NCBI RefSeq assembly: GCF_037038585.1
Contig: NC_092520.1
Coordinates: forward strand, 9,502,501-9,566,500
Source: Patagioenas fasciata
Lineage: Eukaryota > Chordata > Aves > Columbiformes > Columbidae
DNA: 64,000 nucleotides
Reading direction: 5' to 3'
In this document: piece by piece, positions 1 to 11,933 of the stretch
Layout: every line of letters begins with the position of its first letter
How positions within the stretch are numbered: the stretch's first letter is position 1
The notes under the pieces: generated by a model
The model's input: only the letters and a program-made list of their open reading frames with translations
Database searches by the model: none
Told to the model about the DNA's origin: nothing
Program-made: the position numbers and the translations under genes

Positions 1-2
1 CT

Positions 3-176
3 CTAAACACAGGTTGTAGTGTTGAGATTTATACTACCAAAATCTGCAGGCCACATTTCCCAGCTGCTCTGCTGAGCGGGGATGTAGGGTTGTTCTTCTG
101 CATCCTGCTGCTGATCATTCTCAAACTTCACGGTCATTTCCACAGCTTTAGTTGTAAGTTGGTGCTCATGCTGCCC
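3..176 (-). CDS. Probable terminal coding exon of an unidentified gene
   Basis: Seen: a minus-strand open stretch of 57 codons, beginning directly after a good splice acceptor (a long pyrimidine-rich tract ending TTTTGCAG at 177-184) and ending at a TAG at 3-5. The reading frame starts at a codon boundary, so the upstream intron would be phase 0. Codon use looks like real coding sequence, rich in GAG, GAA, GAT, CAG and AAG. The peptide is acidic and Gln-rich with no membrane segment, which would suit a cytoplasmic tail. Its last residues, T-C-V, fit a class I PDZ ligand. I do not recognise the family. Inference: it may be the last exon of the gene whose predicted first exon lies at 10167-10251 on the same strand, but no middle exon links the two with confidence. 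It could instead belong to a separate gene extending left of the window, or be a chance open frame. Confidence 0.35.
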   Translation of the reverse strand, partial: GQHEHQLTTKAVEMTVKFENDQQQDAEEQPYIPAQQSSWEMWPADFGSINLNTTTCV

Positions 177-3100
177 CTGCAAAAGGGCTTGGAAATGTGA
201 AGCGAGAGGAGAAAGAACTGCAGAAACCAGGAGGTGAATATAAAGATGTAATAGTTTATCCTTTAAAAAAGTTCTTATGGTTCTTCTAAGCATCTGCCTG
301 AACACGGCAAGGGTGAGGCAGGTGATGTGGTGGCCTTGTCCTCACACCGGTACCACACTGCAGTGCCACGACTTCTGCAGTGACATGACTTTTGTCATGC
401 TGGCTGCGATCCCTGCAGAGAGTCTCCAAACCTGCTGAAGAAAAGTTGCAGCAGCGACTTCCATCTCCTGCCATTACAGAGATGACACCTGCTGGGCAAG
501 GTACTTGGAGCTGAGAAGGGGATGAAAGGCTGTGCTCTGGCTCTGTGAGCTTAAGATCTTTGAAAGAGGTCCAGAGATACAGGAATTAGCCTTATTATGT
601 GGTACCGAGAGTCTCAGCCACATGCTGTATAAACTCCTAAAATTCTTCACAAGTCGAATGTAACTCTCCCATTTTTCCACCCATCCTGTCTGCAGAATGA
701 CCCAGGGTACATTTTTCCTGCATATTATCTTCTCTGCCCTCATAACTGAAAAGGATGCTCTGTTCTCTGTGTGTCACTCAATATCAAAATAGAGGGTTTC
801 AAGCCCTGATAGATGTTTTCTGCTATTTTTCCATTTCCATTCAAATGCAAAACTCTGCAGAGCCTGTTCACTCTATTTTGATGAAGACACTGCTTTTATT
901 TCATATTTAATACAGTTGTGAAGGAAAGAAATGCTGTGCAAAAGGAGAGATAATGTCCTCATGCTAGAATACTCCAGCAAATGGAGTCTAGGAAGGGGTA
1001 TAGGTTGATTTGTCCCTTTTAAGCTCAATCTAGACCAACTATGTGTGTGTTTGTTTAGAATCCATGAATTTATATTGTGGGTTTGTTGCAGCACTGACTT
1101 AGCAAGCAGTCCAGGCTAATACACTGTTCAGGTGAGTGGCAACTGAGCAACACAAAAGCATTAATGAAATGGCAGAAAATTAGAGCAAATCAGCAATTAA
1201 TTACATGTTAATGACACAAGAATAATGATGTTAGAAAAAAAGATTTTCAAAATCTAGCCAAGTATAACATAATCTAATGGCAATGCTAGGGGATATAGAA
1301 AGAAGCTATGTTTGTATTTCATACAAATATGTGTGATTTTAAATTTCAGAGGGACCACAGGCCATGAGGTAAGACTATGAGTAATAGGATGAAGTTATGC
1401 TAAGGAAACTATAGGATGAATTACAGGAAAAAATAATTAGCTCCACTGAGGTAGTTTAGATTCATAAGTTCCCAAAGGAAGCAGGAAAATTCTGGTGTAT
1501 TTGTCACCTAAAAACAATGTATTATATATTCTGGTCAGTAGATGTTTTGAGAATAGTCACTTACTGGTCTCTGTGGATTACAGTAAATATCTAATAACAC
1601 ATTTTAATCAGCTCAGCTTTCCGTAAGCCTGTTTGTCTAAAGGCTCAAACAAGACTTTCTATTGTATCTGCATGCCTAAAGAAACACGGATTCACCTAGT
1701 GGGATTTTTAAAAGCATCTTAGAAAAAAGATCCTATCTCTTATCTGCCTTTTAAAGCTCCTAAATATCTTTGGAGTATGATCTCTAGTGCAAAGATGAAG
1801 ACTGTATATGAGTATCATTAAGCCAAAATTCCAAGGAATATAATTATCTTGGGGTAAACAAATTATTAGGGGAATGATGAATAAGATACTGTATTTCAAA
1901 TACAACTTTGGAATTTCTGGTAATGTCTGATATGAGAGATCATTGCTATCATATACAATAATAAACAGAACATTTCAAATTGAAAGGCTGCTTTGCAGTT
2001 TTTCTTCTCAGGTGTGTAAGATTAAGAAGTGGCCAGTCATTGTTGTGGAGGTATTTTTGGGGATAATCTTCTTTGTGGTCTGTGAATGATGGAACAGACA
2101 CTATTTTCCACTGAATAGGATGAGGAAAATTCCTCTGTGTCAGAAATCAGAAGGTTATTTTTGTGGAATCAATAGAACGGTGATGTTGAGTCTAAAACAA
2201 TCAGGGAAAAAAACACACCTCCAGCAACTGCCAGCAGATTAGAGAGGGCTTTACTTTCTTCTATAGGTTGTCTGCAGAAACCATCTCTAAATTACAGCAT
2301 CACCACGAGGGCACTGAAAGAAATGAAGTGACAGCCCTTCCTTTTCCACCCAGGACCAGGAGAAGTTGTAGAAACAGCACCCACACCCCATCTCAGTGCA
2401 ATCCTTTCTTCTCCCTACAATAACTTATTTCTGCCTCCTTCCCAGCAGCTGATTTCCACCACCACAGAGATATAACCAATTTCTTCTTATTCCCCTTTGC
2501 AGCAAATCTATTTCTGCTGTCGTCCCTTCACCTTCAGCACAGCTCAGGGAGATTTTCCTGCTGGGAACTCAGGTTGCAGAGCACACCCACAACAGGCTTT
2601 GTAAATTCTGGTGACATTTCATTTATAAATGCCCAACTGACTTCAGAATCGTAGCCTTGGCAGCACGTCCATGGAAGTCAACGTGGACACAGTCTTAACT
2701 GATCAAGTTATTCTGTCCCTGCTGATTTAAGTCTCTGTGTTCAAGCAACTGGCCAAGGACTTGGGCGCTTTCTGGAAAATCACTAAGCAACAGAAACTTT
2801 ACTTGTTTCTCTGTATTTTAAGCTCCTAGGTACTCAACCACTTTTGAGAATATAATTTGGAAGATGAAATAATTCAAGGGCTTTGAAAATATTTCTTTGT
2901 GTCTGTATTTTTCACGGACAGCTTTGAAAATCTCAAGCACTTCCAAAACTTCTCTTGAAATTCTTTGCAAGTCACGTGAATTTACAAGGTCACTAAGGTA
3001 CATTAGTGAACTTCAAAGGGATTTGATTTGATTTAGAGGCTTATAATTATTTGTAAGTTATTTCTAACTATTTAATTGTGGGTTTTTTTCCAAGACCCAG

Positions 3101-4559
3101 AAAATTTTATTATCATGTTGATCCTACCAAACCTACTCCAAGCTGAATCCTGTCTTATTTTGATTTGGAGCCATTTAGGCTGTTAAGAATTGGTTTTATT
3201 TTCAGAATGATTGAGAATAAAAATTACAAACTGAGACTCCCAAGAATAAGTCCTCCTCCAGTAATGTCCAGTTGCATACTAGATTTCAATCTAGGGTATG
3301 AAGGTTATTGGATTTCATTCTACTAAAATTAAAATAATGGACTAACTCCTGAAAGAGTGCTGAACACTGCTTATGTTCTGATCTCAGTTCTAATTAGGAA
3401 AACACATTAAACAGAGGGGTAGGTATGATATATTTTTAGCTAGTATAAATCAACATAATTGCTCTGAGTCCAGTGGAATTACATCATTTTACGTCAGCTG
3501 AGCATCTGACCCGAGCTTGCAGGATGATTAATCTTCCTTGCATACTCCGAAGTTTATGGAAATTACATTTTTATGTGTAAGTCCTCCCTTCAGCACCTGC
3601 CAGAAATGTTAACAAATAGATTTGCTGTGCTATAACCCTAATGCTTCCTTTTCCTAATGTAAATAAAACATCTAGTGCAATATGTCATTCTTAGCATCTG
3701 CCACCCATATTTACAAAATCCTAAACAAAGAGACACGTTTTCCAACAATCATTTTTTTCTAAATATTTCCTTTCACATGCTTCTTCTAAACTATTCTTTC
3801 CAGGTCCAGGTCCAGATAGAAGAGTAAAATTTGCCAAACAGGATTAAAGTTATGGCATGTCTAGTATAACCCCAGGAGCATCTATGCCAATGAAGGATGA
3901 AAACATGAAGCAAAGGCTCCCTTGGCTCCTACAGGGAATCAGTGGAAGAAAAAGATCCGAATAGTATTATTATCACAGCTTGCGCTTGTTGGAACAACTA
4001 CTGCTTTGTTGCTCATTTTATTATCATTATGAGTGCAATCCTTCACAGTCTGGAGATTGCATGAGCCTGTGTGTCTATCTCACCACTTCACTTATGGATG
4101 GAAGGGCTCATGGAAGGGTTTCTGTGGCAGGAGAAGCAGTATAGTATCCACACCATGGGAAATGTTTGGAACAAAGCTCACATTCATGGATGCAGGATAA
4201 TCCAAACAGGGGATAAAAGGTCATGGGAAGTCAGGCACCACCACTTCTGCTGCTTGTGGAACTACTGGTTTGTATCAAGTGTCCAGATGAGGCAGGAAAT
4301 ACTGAAATATCTCAAAACTGGTTCTTCCTTTGGCATGTTCAGGTAGAAGTGGGACAAGAAGTAACTGGAATCGTCCATCCTGATTTCACGGATGCCACAG
4401 GGGGTATCCAACCTTTGCTGAACTGGGTCATGACCTGTCTGCATTGCCATGCCTTTGATTTAAGATCTAGATTTCAGCCTGCTCCAGCACAGGGAAGCTG
4501 CCTCCTTTGTTCAGGCTGAGTGCAGCTAGGGTCCATCTTGTACATGGTCTTGCACGTCT
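177..4559. other. Non-coding stretch, AT-rich
   Basis: No gene is recognised. The sequence is AT-rich and single-copy in appearance, and short open frames on both strands lack splice or start context. A CRE-like TTACGTCA followed by CAGCTGAGCA lies at about 3489-3505. If the left-edge exon and the 10.2 kb exon are one gene, this is intronic. Confidence 0.4.
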
Positions 4560-5358
4560 TGCATGCAGCTCAACAAAGGACACTGAAAGTCCTGCACCTG
4601 GAGAGGAACAGCTCCAGGCATCACTATATGCTGGGGACTGACCTTGGCAGAAAAGCTAAGGACAGAGCTTGGCAGAAAAGGACCAAGGAGTCCTGGTGGA
4701 CACCAAGTTGAACATGAGCCAGCAATGGGCCCTTGCCACATAGAAGACTAATGATATCCCAGGCTGCATTAGGAGAAGCATTGCCAGAAGAGGGAGGGAG
4801 GTGAACCTTCTCTACTCAGCACTGATGAGGCCACACCTGGAGTAACGGATCCAGTTCTGGGCTCCTCAATACAAGAATGACATGGACATACTGGAGAGAG
4901 TTCAACCAAGGGTGACAAAGTTGATGAACACACTGAAGCATCTTTTCTATAGAGAAAGGCTGAGAGAGATGAGACTGTTCAGCCTGGAGAAGAGAAGGCA
5001 CAGGGGGATCTCATCGATGTATATAAATACCTAAAGGGAGTGTGCAAAGCAGATGGAGCCAGGCTGTCTTCAGTGGTGCCCATTGCCAAGACGAGAGGCA
5101 ATGAGCACAATATGAAACACAGGAGGTGCCATCTGAGCATCAGGAAATTTTATCTTTTTTACTGCAAGGGTGACCAAGCACTGACACAGATTGCCTAGAA
5201 CTGCTGTGGACTCTTCATCCTTGGAGACATTCAAAACACTGTCCTGGGCAACTAGCTCAAGGTGGCCCTGTTTGAGTGGGGAGGTTGGACAAGATGACCT
5301 CCAGAGGTCCCTTCCATCCCCAACCATTCTGTGATTCTGTGACTCTGTGACTCTGTGT
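4560..5358 (+). mobile_element. CR1 LINE, 5'-truncated, older subfamily
   Basis: About 800 bp matching the end of CR1 ORF2 and the 3' UTR. Broken reading frames still recall the reverse transcriptase C-terminus (VLVDTKLNMSQQ-like near 4690, then a RPHLE-type block near 4830). It ends with repeated ATTCTGTG/ACTCTGTG units at about 5327-5358. Frameshifts and stops show it is long dead. Confidence 0.9.
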
Positions 5359-6189
5359 CCCTGAGTTGTTTTTTACAGGAGGCAAGCAGGTGTCTGGGCC
5401 TCAAATCCTAGAGAGCAGATATCTATAAAAGAGCAGTGCAGACCTGTTAGACTTTCCTATGCAGAGATATGTCTCTTCTGATGATTCTGAGGGAGCAGAC
5501 ATTTCCCGTAATTAATTCTTGGAGGTTAGAAATTCTGAATAAACAGTAAAGCAGGCTGAGGATTATCAGAGGCTTTGCAGTTATTTTAAGTTGACCCATG
5601 TAAACTCAATCATTAAAGATTTCCTTTTTCAGCTGAAGTCTCTAATGTAGTCTCATCTCTGTCTAGTTTGGTTTCTTCCCAGCCAAGTAAGTCATCTGCT
5701 AGTATTTGGCTTCTTTTATTTACTCAGAATTTTTTTTGGCCTAGCCCAGTATTTAGTTTATTTGATAGTTTATTTATCCCAAACCAGATTTTTCGTATCT
5801 TGCCTGCAAACAAACCAAAGAACAAGATCGTACGCCTATGTCTGAATCTGGATGATTTTTATAAGGAAAATAAAAGATAATACATAGCTAACCATCAGCA
5901 TATTAGGAAACTTTCAGCTGCGTTTCATAGTTTTTAAAAATATTGAATTTACTTCTGAATCTACAGTGGTCATCGAAATACACATCAAACATATGAAATC
6001 AAGATATCTTGCTGCAATTCTGTTTTCATAGTAGGTGGTGGCTTAGAAGACATCCTTGAGAAGCAAAGACAAGCCAGGGATAGAACTATCAGCTAAGCAG
6101 GGTGAATGACTAACTGCCCAGTCCCTGAGCCTGGTTCCTGGTCCTCTTTTATTTAGAAGTGTTGGTGTACCCCAATACCACACAGACTT
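5359..6189. other. Non-coding stretch
   Basis: Nothing recognised. AT-rich sequence with a plus-strand open frame at 5668-5880 that has no homology I can see. Confidence 0.4.
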
Positions 6190-6290
6190 CTAATACGACC
6201 TTGGACGTATCACTGAAGAAACTGAGGTACCAAGATTCTCACTCTCAAATGGGAATGACAGGACTCCTTGCATTGCAAGGGATTACAAAT
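6190..6290 (+). repeat. Possible MIR-like SINE relic
   Basis: The order of short blocks (ACCTTGGACGTATCACT, CTGAGGTACC, TCAAATGGGAATGACAGGA) follows the MIR core and 3' half in the plus orientation. It is heavily diverged. RepeatMasker would decide. Confidence 0.3.
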
Positions 6291-6404
6291 CACACATAAA
6301 AAGTTGTGACGACTGAAATAAGCTCTACATGGGAATAGAAGATGGCTGAAGTCTTAGCTTCCATATCTAAAGAGATAGCTCAGCTTCTCACCACTGATCT
6401 ACAT

Positions 6405-6695
6405 GAATCAGACCAACTCCTCCCAAGCAGCAAGTGACAGGACAAGAGGAAACAGCCTCAAGTTGTGCCAGGGGAGGTTTAGATTGGATATTCAGAAACA
6501 TTTGTTCATGGGAAGTGTTGTCAGGCATTGGAACAGGCTGCCCAGGCAAGTGGTTGGGTCACCATCCCTGGAGGTGTTTAAAAGGGGTATAGATGAGGTT
6601 CTTATGGACATGGTTTAGTGTTAGAATTAGACTAGGTTATGGTTGGACTCTATGACCTTGAGGGTCTCTTCCAACCAAAATGATTCTATGATTCC
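6405..6695 (+). mobile_element. CR1 LINE 3' fragment (AACCAAAATGATTCTATG type)
   Basis: About 290 bp of CR1 3' end: the block around AAGTGACAGGACAAGAGG, the GGTTGGGTCACCATCCCTGG block, and the terminal tail ATTCTATGATTC. It shares its 3' end with the copies at 52288, 60478, 33277, 35596 and 37808. Confidence 0.92.
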
Positions 6696-9600
6696 ATAAG
6701 GTACTGCAAGTTAAATAAAACACCTTGGAAGCCCCAAAATATGGTGAAAAAGCAATGAGAGATCCTTGTCTCCCAGATGCCCTTCAGCAGATGACTACTG
6801 GATGTCAAAAGCTGCCATTTTTAAAGATGTCAGCAAACAGCCATGACGTAAGAAAGCGTATTGTTTTTATGGCTCACAGAGAACTACCTTCATCCAGAAT
6901 AAGCTAACTAGTCCATTTGTATATATAACAGAATACATAAATAAAGTTACTTCTAGGAGTCAGTGGTGTAAATAGGTGAGTAAAAAGTTTTTTACATAAA
7001 AAGTGCTGTTTAAGAAACTGAGCACATCAGACCTCTGTGTTGGAGAGCAGTACAGACAAGGTGGCCCTGGCACCAGGGTTCCCACAGCTCTGTCACTCTG
7101 TAATGGAGTTAAGGAGCCTTGTGTTGGGCAGCTAAGCTCGTTCTATGGGTGGAGCAGTGCCCTTTCGGCTCAGTGCTTCCCTGGCTGGTGTAGAGATACC
7201 ATTGAATTACGCTCTGTATTTCCAGCTGTACCCACATTTCTGTAAAGTGTCAACCAATTAATACTAGTAGGGTGAAATCCTGACTCCAGTGAAATCACTG
7301 CATATGTCAACATGGATTTAGAAGAACATAAGAAATCAGTTTAGTTCTCTCTGCTCATATCTGCTCTGCTAGAATGACCTGCAGCATCCTGAACTCTTTG
7401 CCAAAAAGAGAGGACTACAACAGAATACATTATAATAAAGTATGTACCAGGATTTTTTTTTCCTAAATAGTAGGAGCCTTTTACCTGCTGCCAAATGAGC
7501 ATGTAATAACTGGGACTCCAGTTCCCTGCACAAGTGGGCCCTGGACCATCTCCAGCACAAATTTGTTCAAAAAAGATTTATTTCAGTGTAGCAGATTGTT
7601 TCTATGAGTAGCACTGAACAGTGGTGCTTTCACTAGATTCTCTGGACTCCAACTCTCCAATCATACGGCGCTAAGAGCACCCTCAGCCATAGGTGCAAAC
7701 CCCTGGGTGCTGGAAGGCGTCCAACTGCATCAATAACTCTTCTGTACCTTTTATTTGGGCAATTTAAAAATCCCACAGGGTCCAAAGGATTTTTCCCCAT
7801 TAACCACTCTCCAAAAGTACCTTCCAAAGCCTTTGACATGTCAGCTGGTTTCTTCCTACCCAAAGCACAACATTCTGACTAGGCCATTGATATAGAAAAT
7901 ATAAAGTACTTTCTTACAGTAGGCAGCAAGAGAATGGTAAAGGGCTAAACTGATCTTCTCTTACTCTACGCTTACTAGTTGAATTGCACATTGCAGTGGA
8001 CTTAACATGGGTTATAATATATCTTGACAGGCTGATAACTGTATTTAACATACTCCTTATGGTTATACTTTGGTTACAACTTCTGTTAATTGCACATTCA
8101 CCTCTTCCAAGTTCTCAGCAGAGGAACATCAGTTTAGAATATAATCAACTGAGAAAAAAAAGTCTGCAAGCAAACACAAGGTTGGATTGTTACTTTTAAG
8201 TGTGAGAGATCTCCATGGCAATGTGCTCCATGGGAATTTACTTATTCTTTTTGCTGTTATTTTCTACTCTGTTTCTGCTATTATTCTGATATGTCACTGA
8301 TGGTGGTCTTGTTCTCATTTCTCATGGTGTAACCCAGATATTTCATCCAGTAAAAATACTTCTGATGCTCAGACGTGGTTTAACATGTAGCAGAAGGGAC
8401 CAAGTGTGCTGTTCTTTTTTTGTTTATCTCTCTTCTTTCCATCAACATTAGCCCTTTTGGTAGGTTACTGAGCATTTCTTTTGAGACATGTATTGCATAT
8501 ATTTTTGTGTCCTTCCAGCTGGAATGGTAGCTGTAATGTTTTGCAATAAGAGTCCACAATTCAATGTGCCAGGGAGAAATTTCACTTTCAGGCTACTGAA
8601 ATCTTATCCCTGGAAACATGTCTATGGCTCTCATCTTTCTATAAGCTTCTTAAATTAGAAGTAAGAATGACTCCGATCCCTACAGTTATACTTCACAATA
8701 ATAATGATATTTTTCCTGTCTTTTTCTGGCAATTTATGTAAGGGATATAAAGACATTTCAGCTGTGTGTTTTTCACCAAAGATCACATAACATATCCTGT
8801 TTCCACAGATGAAGAAACCCCAACTAATAGGAGAGGGGTGTCTAACTCTAAAGTAGCACAGAAGTCTGCTTGAAAGATCTTGGCAGTCTGAGGTATGTGC
8901 TTGCAATTGTGGGACATGAGAAGAATCCTTCTGTGGAGATCCATGACATTGCTCCTCTACCCTTGTAGCAGAACATGTGGGGCTGGGGGAGAAATACATT
9001 GTTATAGCAATGCTCCCATCTTTTGCAAATGGCTTTTAGGGACAGGAGAGAAGATGAGAATTGAGAAGTTCATGTTGAACCTGTTGGCACCAACTTATCT
9101 GTATTTTCTTGCCCTACTTTGAATTTCCTTCTCCATCTACAAAGGCTCAAAGAGTGACAGCAGAAGACAGACAAGGAATGGTTACCAACACCCAAGGGTT
9201 CCCCAGAGGTGTCCTGCATCTCCATGGCTGTCTGTCAGAGCACTAACCCCTCTGCCAAGGCAGGTGTGTGGAGAACACCACCACAAGAGGCCGGTCCTCC
9301 AGGAAAGGCAGACTCTGTGTGTCCAGGGTACCTGAGGGTGAGGACAGGAGGATGCAGCAGCCACAGAGCTGCCCCTGACCATGTGGGCACAGGCAGAAGT
9401 GAACAAACCATCCCAGGAGAGCTGGAGAGACCAAGAGACCCCAGCCCTTCTGCTGAATAAAAAACTTTAGATGAGTCTACAAAACCAGCACTGTAATTAA
9501 ACAGCTGAGGATCTGCTGTGTGGGGCAGCCCAGGTACTGGGCTGCTGGCCTGGGGGGGTCAGGGCAGGTTTGGGGAGTCAGGGCAGGTCCACCTCAGCTT

Positions 9601-9965
9601 TTCCCCGGCAGTTGCCCACACACACTGTAGGGAATGAATGGGCAGCGAGGGTAGCTGGAGTTACCCGAGAGTGCCTGTTCTTATACAAGTGCATTAATGC
9701 ATCATTTAAGTGCTTAGTTTAAGCTTGTCAGGGTCCAACGAGCAAAAGGGGAAAATCAATGCGAGGCATCAAGCTCTTGCCAAAAGACACACGAGCGTTT
9801 CCAAACAAAACATGCAAATCACAAGCAATTTACTCCCATCCAAGTTCCTTTTCCAGACCACTCCAGCAGAAAAGGCAAAGATTTTTACAAAACAGAAAAG
9901 AAAGAAAAAAAATAAAGTATTCTCTGTAATTATTCTGTCCATTATTATTTTGTAACCTCTTCTGA
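6696..9965. other. Non-coding or intronic stretch
   Basis: No confirmed gene. If the 10.2 kb exon is real, this is its first intron and following sequence on the minus strand. Two minus-strand open frames are noted elsewhere as weak exon candidates (8655-8899 with an Ig-like cysteine pattern, and 7633-7863). 9190-9460 is moderately GC-rich and open in several frames, with no family resemblance. Confidence 0.35.
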
Positions 9966-10166
9966 TCACCCCGCTAGAAACTCCCCACCCCACCGGCTTC
10001 TCCCCGCCGGCAGCTGCGGCACCGCTGCCCCGCCCGGCCGGGACAGGGGGATCGGGGCTTGAACCCCGCGGCCCGAGGGTGCGGGGAACGTCCCCACCGC
10101 CCCTGTCCCCCCGCCCTCCCTCGCTTCGGCCGGGACGCGGTGTTCCCTGTTCCCCCCCGCACTCAC

Positions 10167-10251
10167 CCGCCGGCCCCGGGCCGGGTAGCGCCAGCAGCAA
10201 CAGCAGCAGCAGCGGCGGCGGCCGCACGGCCCCGGCTGGTCCCGCCGGCAT
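10167..10251 (-). CDS. Predicted signal-peptide first coding exon of an unidentified gene
   Basis: Seen: ATG at 10249-10251 in acceptable Kozak context (G at -3), then 28 codons and one extra base before a strong donor, GTGAGT, at 10161-10166. The peptide has a short N-terminus with one Arg, a run of seven Leu, and a Pro/Gly/Ala stretch at residues 21-28, as in a cleavable secretory signal. The phase-1 donor right after a signal peptide is typical of secreted and Ig-superfamily genes. The Leu run comes from a CTG/TTG repeat. The exon lies inside a CpG island. Reading through the donor continues open into low-complexity Gly/Arg-rich translation, as expected of GC-rich intron. I do not recognise the gene. 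FZD4 neighbours such as PRSS23 and TMEM135 do not start this way to my knowledge. The start and donor are inferred, and no transcript supports them here. Confidence 0.45.
10192..10224. repeat. CAG/CGG trinucleotide-rich tract
   Basis: On the plus strand, CAG/CAA units pass into CGG units. On the minus strand they encode the Leu run of the predicted signal peptide. Such tracts often vary in length between individuals. Confidence 0.8.
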
Positions 10252-10570
10252 GGCCCTCTCCGGCGGCGGCGCTCCCGGCGGCACCTGGGGAGAACGGGGC
10301 CGGCGGCGGCGGCAGAAGCTGCGGTAAGCGCGGCTGGGTCCCCTCGGGAAGGCGGGAACTGCGGCGGCTGGGTGGGATGTGTGTGTCCCCGTGTCATCTC
10401 AGTCATCCCACGGGCACTGGCTGGGAGGTTCGTTACCTCCCCGTGCTCCACAGGTGTGAGGGGAGTTGCCACTACTGCTGTCACAGTGTGGATGGCGGAG
10501 GGTGTCCCCATCCCTGCTCCCCAGATGGGTGGGTTGTCATTTCCAGCCGTGTCCGGGATGAGGGTGGCAG

Positions 10571-11633
10571 GTCCTCACCACCACCCTGCCCCCAGAGAGG
10601 TTTTTTCCACCTGTTTCCCACAGTCACTGCTCTGTGCGTGGGGGCTACAGACAGTCACATCTCTCTTGTCCTCCTGCCCCAAGCTCTCTGGTGTTGTGGG
10701 GTCTCCTAGGATTGGAGACCTCTACATCGGGAGAGCATCAGCTATGCTTATGGAGAAAGGTGAGAGACCTTTGCAAAGACAGGCTGCAAACACAAGAAGG
10801 AGCAGAGTGTGCCGATTTCCTGGGGGAACCCAACAGCTGATGAATGGATAAGTCTTTGCAAGAGAGAGGTGTGTCTCTAAGGTATCTATGAAGAGAATGG
10901 GAAATGAAGACTGTGTCAGCCCATGGCACCAGTGCTGTTGGTTTTCAGAATATCAGCAGGGCACCCAACTCCGAGCAAGTGGCAGGATTTATCTGCTCTC
11001 AGAGTAGTGAGTGTGTAACTACAACAAGCCTATCTCCTTGGGAAATTAAATAAAATAAATAATCTCTTGCAAGGAGGGAAGGAGACAGTGGGCAACTGGA
11101 TCTCAGATAGACTGATAGCCACGATCAGGTGATAAACAACCAAAGAGGACTGTACACATGTGAGTTTAAGAAAGTAAACCTTCAGGGGTCTTAATGTCTC
11201 CCGTGTTGCAAACTTTTTTCTTCCTCTTTCTTCCTCTCCCATTTAATAGCATGCAATGTGCTAGGACATCTTGAATTCCTGACATCTATTTATGACCATA
11301 TCCTAAGGAATTCACCAGTGTTTTGCTCGTTAATATGTTTTTCTTTTGAAAAAACACTGCAAGCAATAAGTGACAGTTAGCCAAAGTGGGGGGGGAAAAA
11401 AAAAAAAAGCCTGAAATGTCATAGCAAAGTAGCTTGACATTTCCTAAGATTTTTGCAGGCAGTTTCAATACAAATCAAGAAACCACTGGGGCTAGAAAGT
11501 CATAAACTGCTTTCTTCTCAGCTGGTTCAAGTATTGATGCGTAAAAAGCTGACAAACACTTCCACCCCAGCACAAAAAGTGAACAAATAAACACGTCTAA
11601 ATCCCTTCCAACCTCTCCGTAAAGGTCAGGGCT
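10571..11633. other. Non-coding stretch upstream of the CpG island
   Basis: No gene recognised. It includes a poly-G/poly-A run at about 11389-11408. Plus-strand open frames near 10372-10851 are by-products of high GC. Confidence 0.4.
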
Positions 11634-11765
11634 TTGTGGATTTTGCGGAAGAGGCTGAGGAGGCGTTTGCCCCCGCGAACGGGGGACGGTCCCTGCCCGG
11701 CCCGGATCCGCCCGGCGGGGCCGGTGGCGCTGACCAGGGTGCTGAACCGCGGCCCGTTACTGCCT
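11634..11765. promoter_or_regulatory. Short CpG-dense patch
   Basis: About 130 bp with roughly fifteen CpG dinucleotides, isolated from the main island by about 1.1 kb. It could be a shore, an alternative promoter or a regulatory element. Nothing else identifies it. Confidence 0.35.
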
Positions 11766-11933
11766 GTTCACAGACAAGAATGGGTTCATCTCTCCAGACT
11801 TTTTTCGCCCCTCTCTGTTCCTGCTCTTTCTATTTCGAAATTTTCTGTCGATCCAGAACGTGGCCGGTTCATTCAGCCCTCTCCTCTGTTAATGGGAGCA
11901 GAGCTCCAGCGAGGAGGCCAGAACAAAACAGTG

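Larger units (their letters stand above)
9966..10570. promoter_or_regulatory. CpG island, probable promoter of a minus-strand gene
   Basis: Dense CpG and very high GC over about 600 bp, densest at 9990-10350, standing out sharply from the AT-rich flanks. It contains the predicted signal-peptide exon at 10167-10251. CpG islands in birds usually mark the promoters and first exons of genes, so transcription to the left is the simplest reading. Divergent transcription to the right is also possible. Confidence 0.65.

Noticed and set aside
2818-3003. 61-codon minus-strand frame that reads as an amphipathic helix
   Set aside because: No acceptor or donor and no homology recognised. Such frames are expected by chance in AT-rich DNA.
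7633-7863. 76-codon minus-strand open frame with exon-like codon use
   Set aside because: No splice sites or family resemblance. It could be a relic of an old processed sequence but cannot be supported.
9966-10709. Several 160-216-codon open frames in the 10 kb CpG island
   Set aside because: GC-rich by-products on both strands. Only the short signal-peptide frame with a strong donor was kept.
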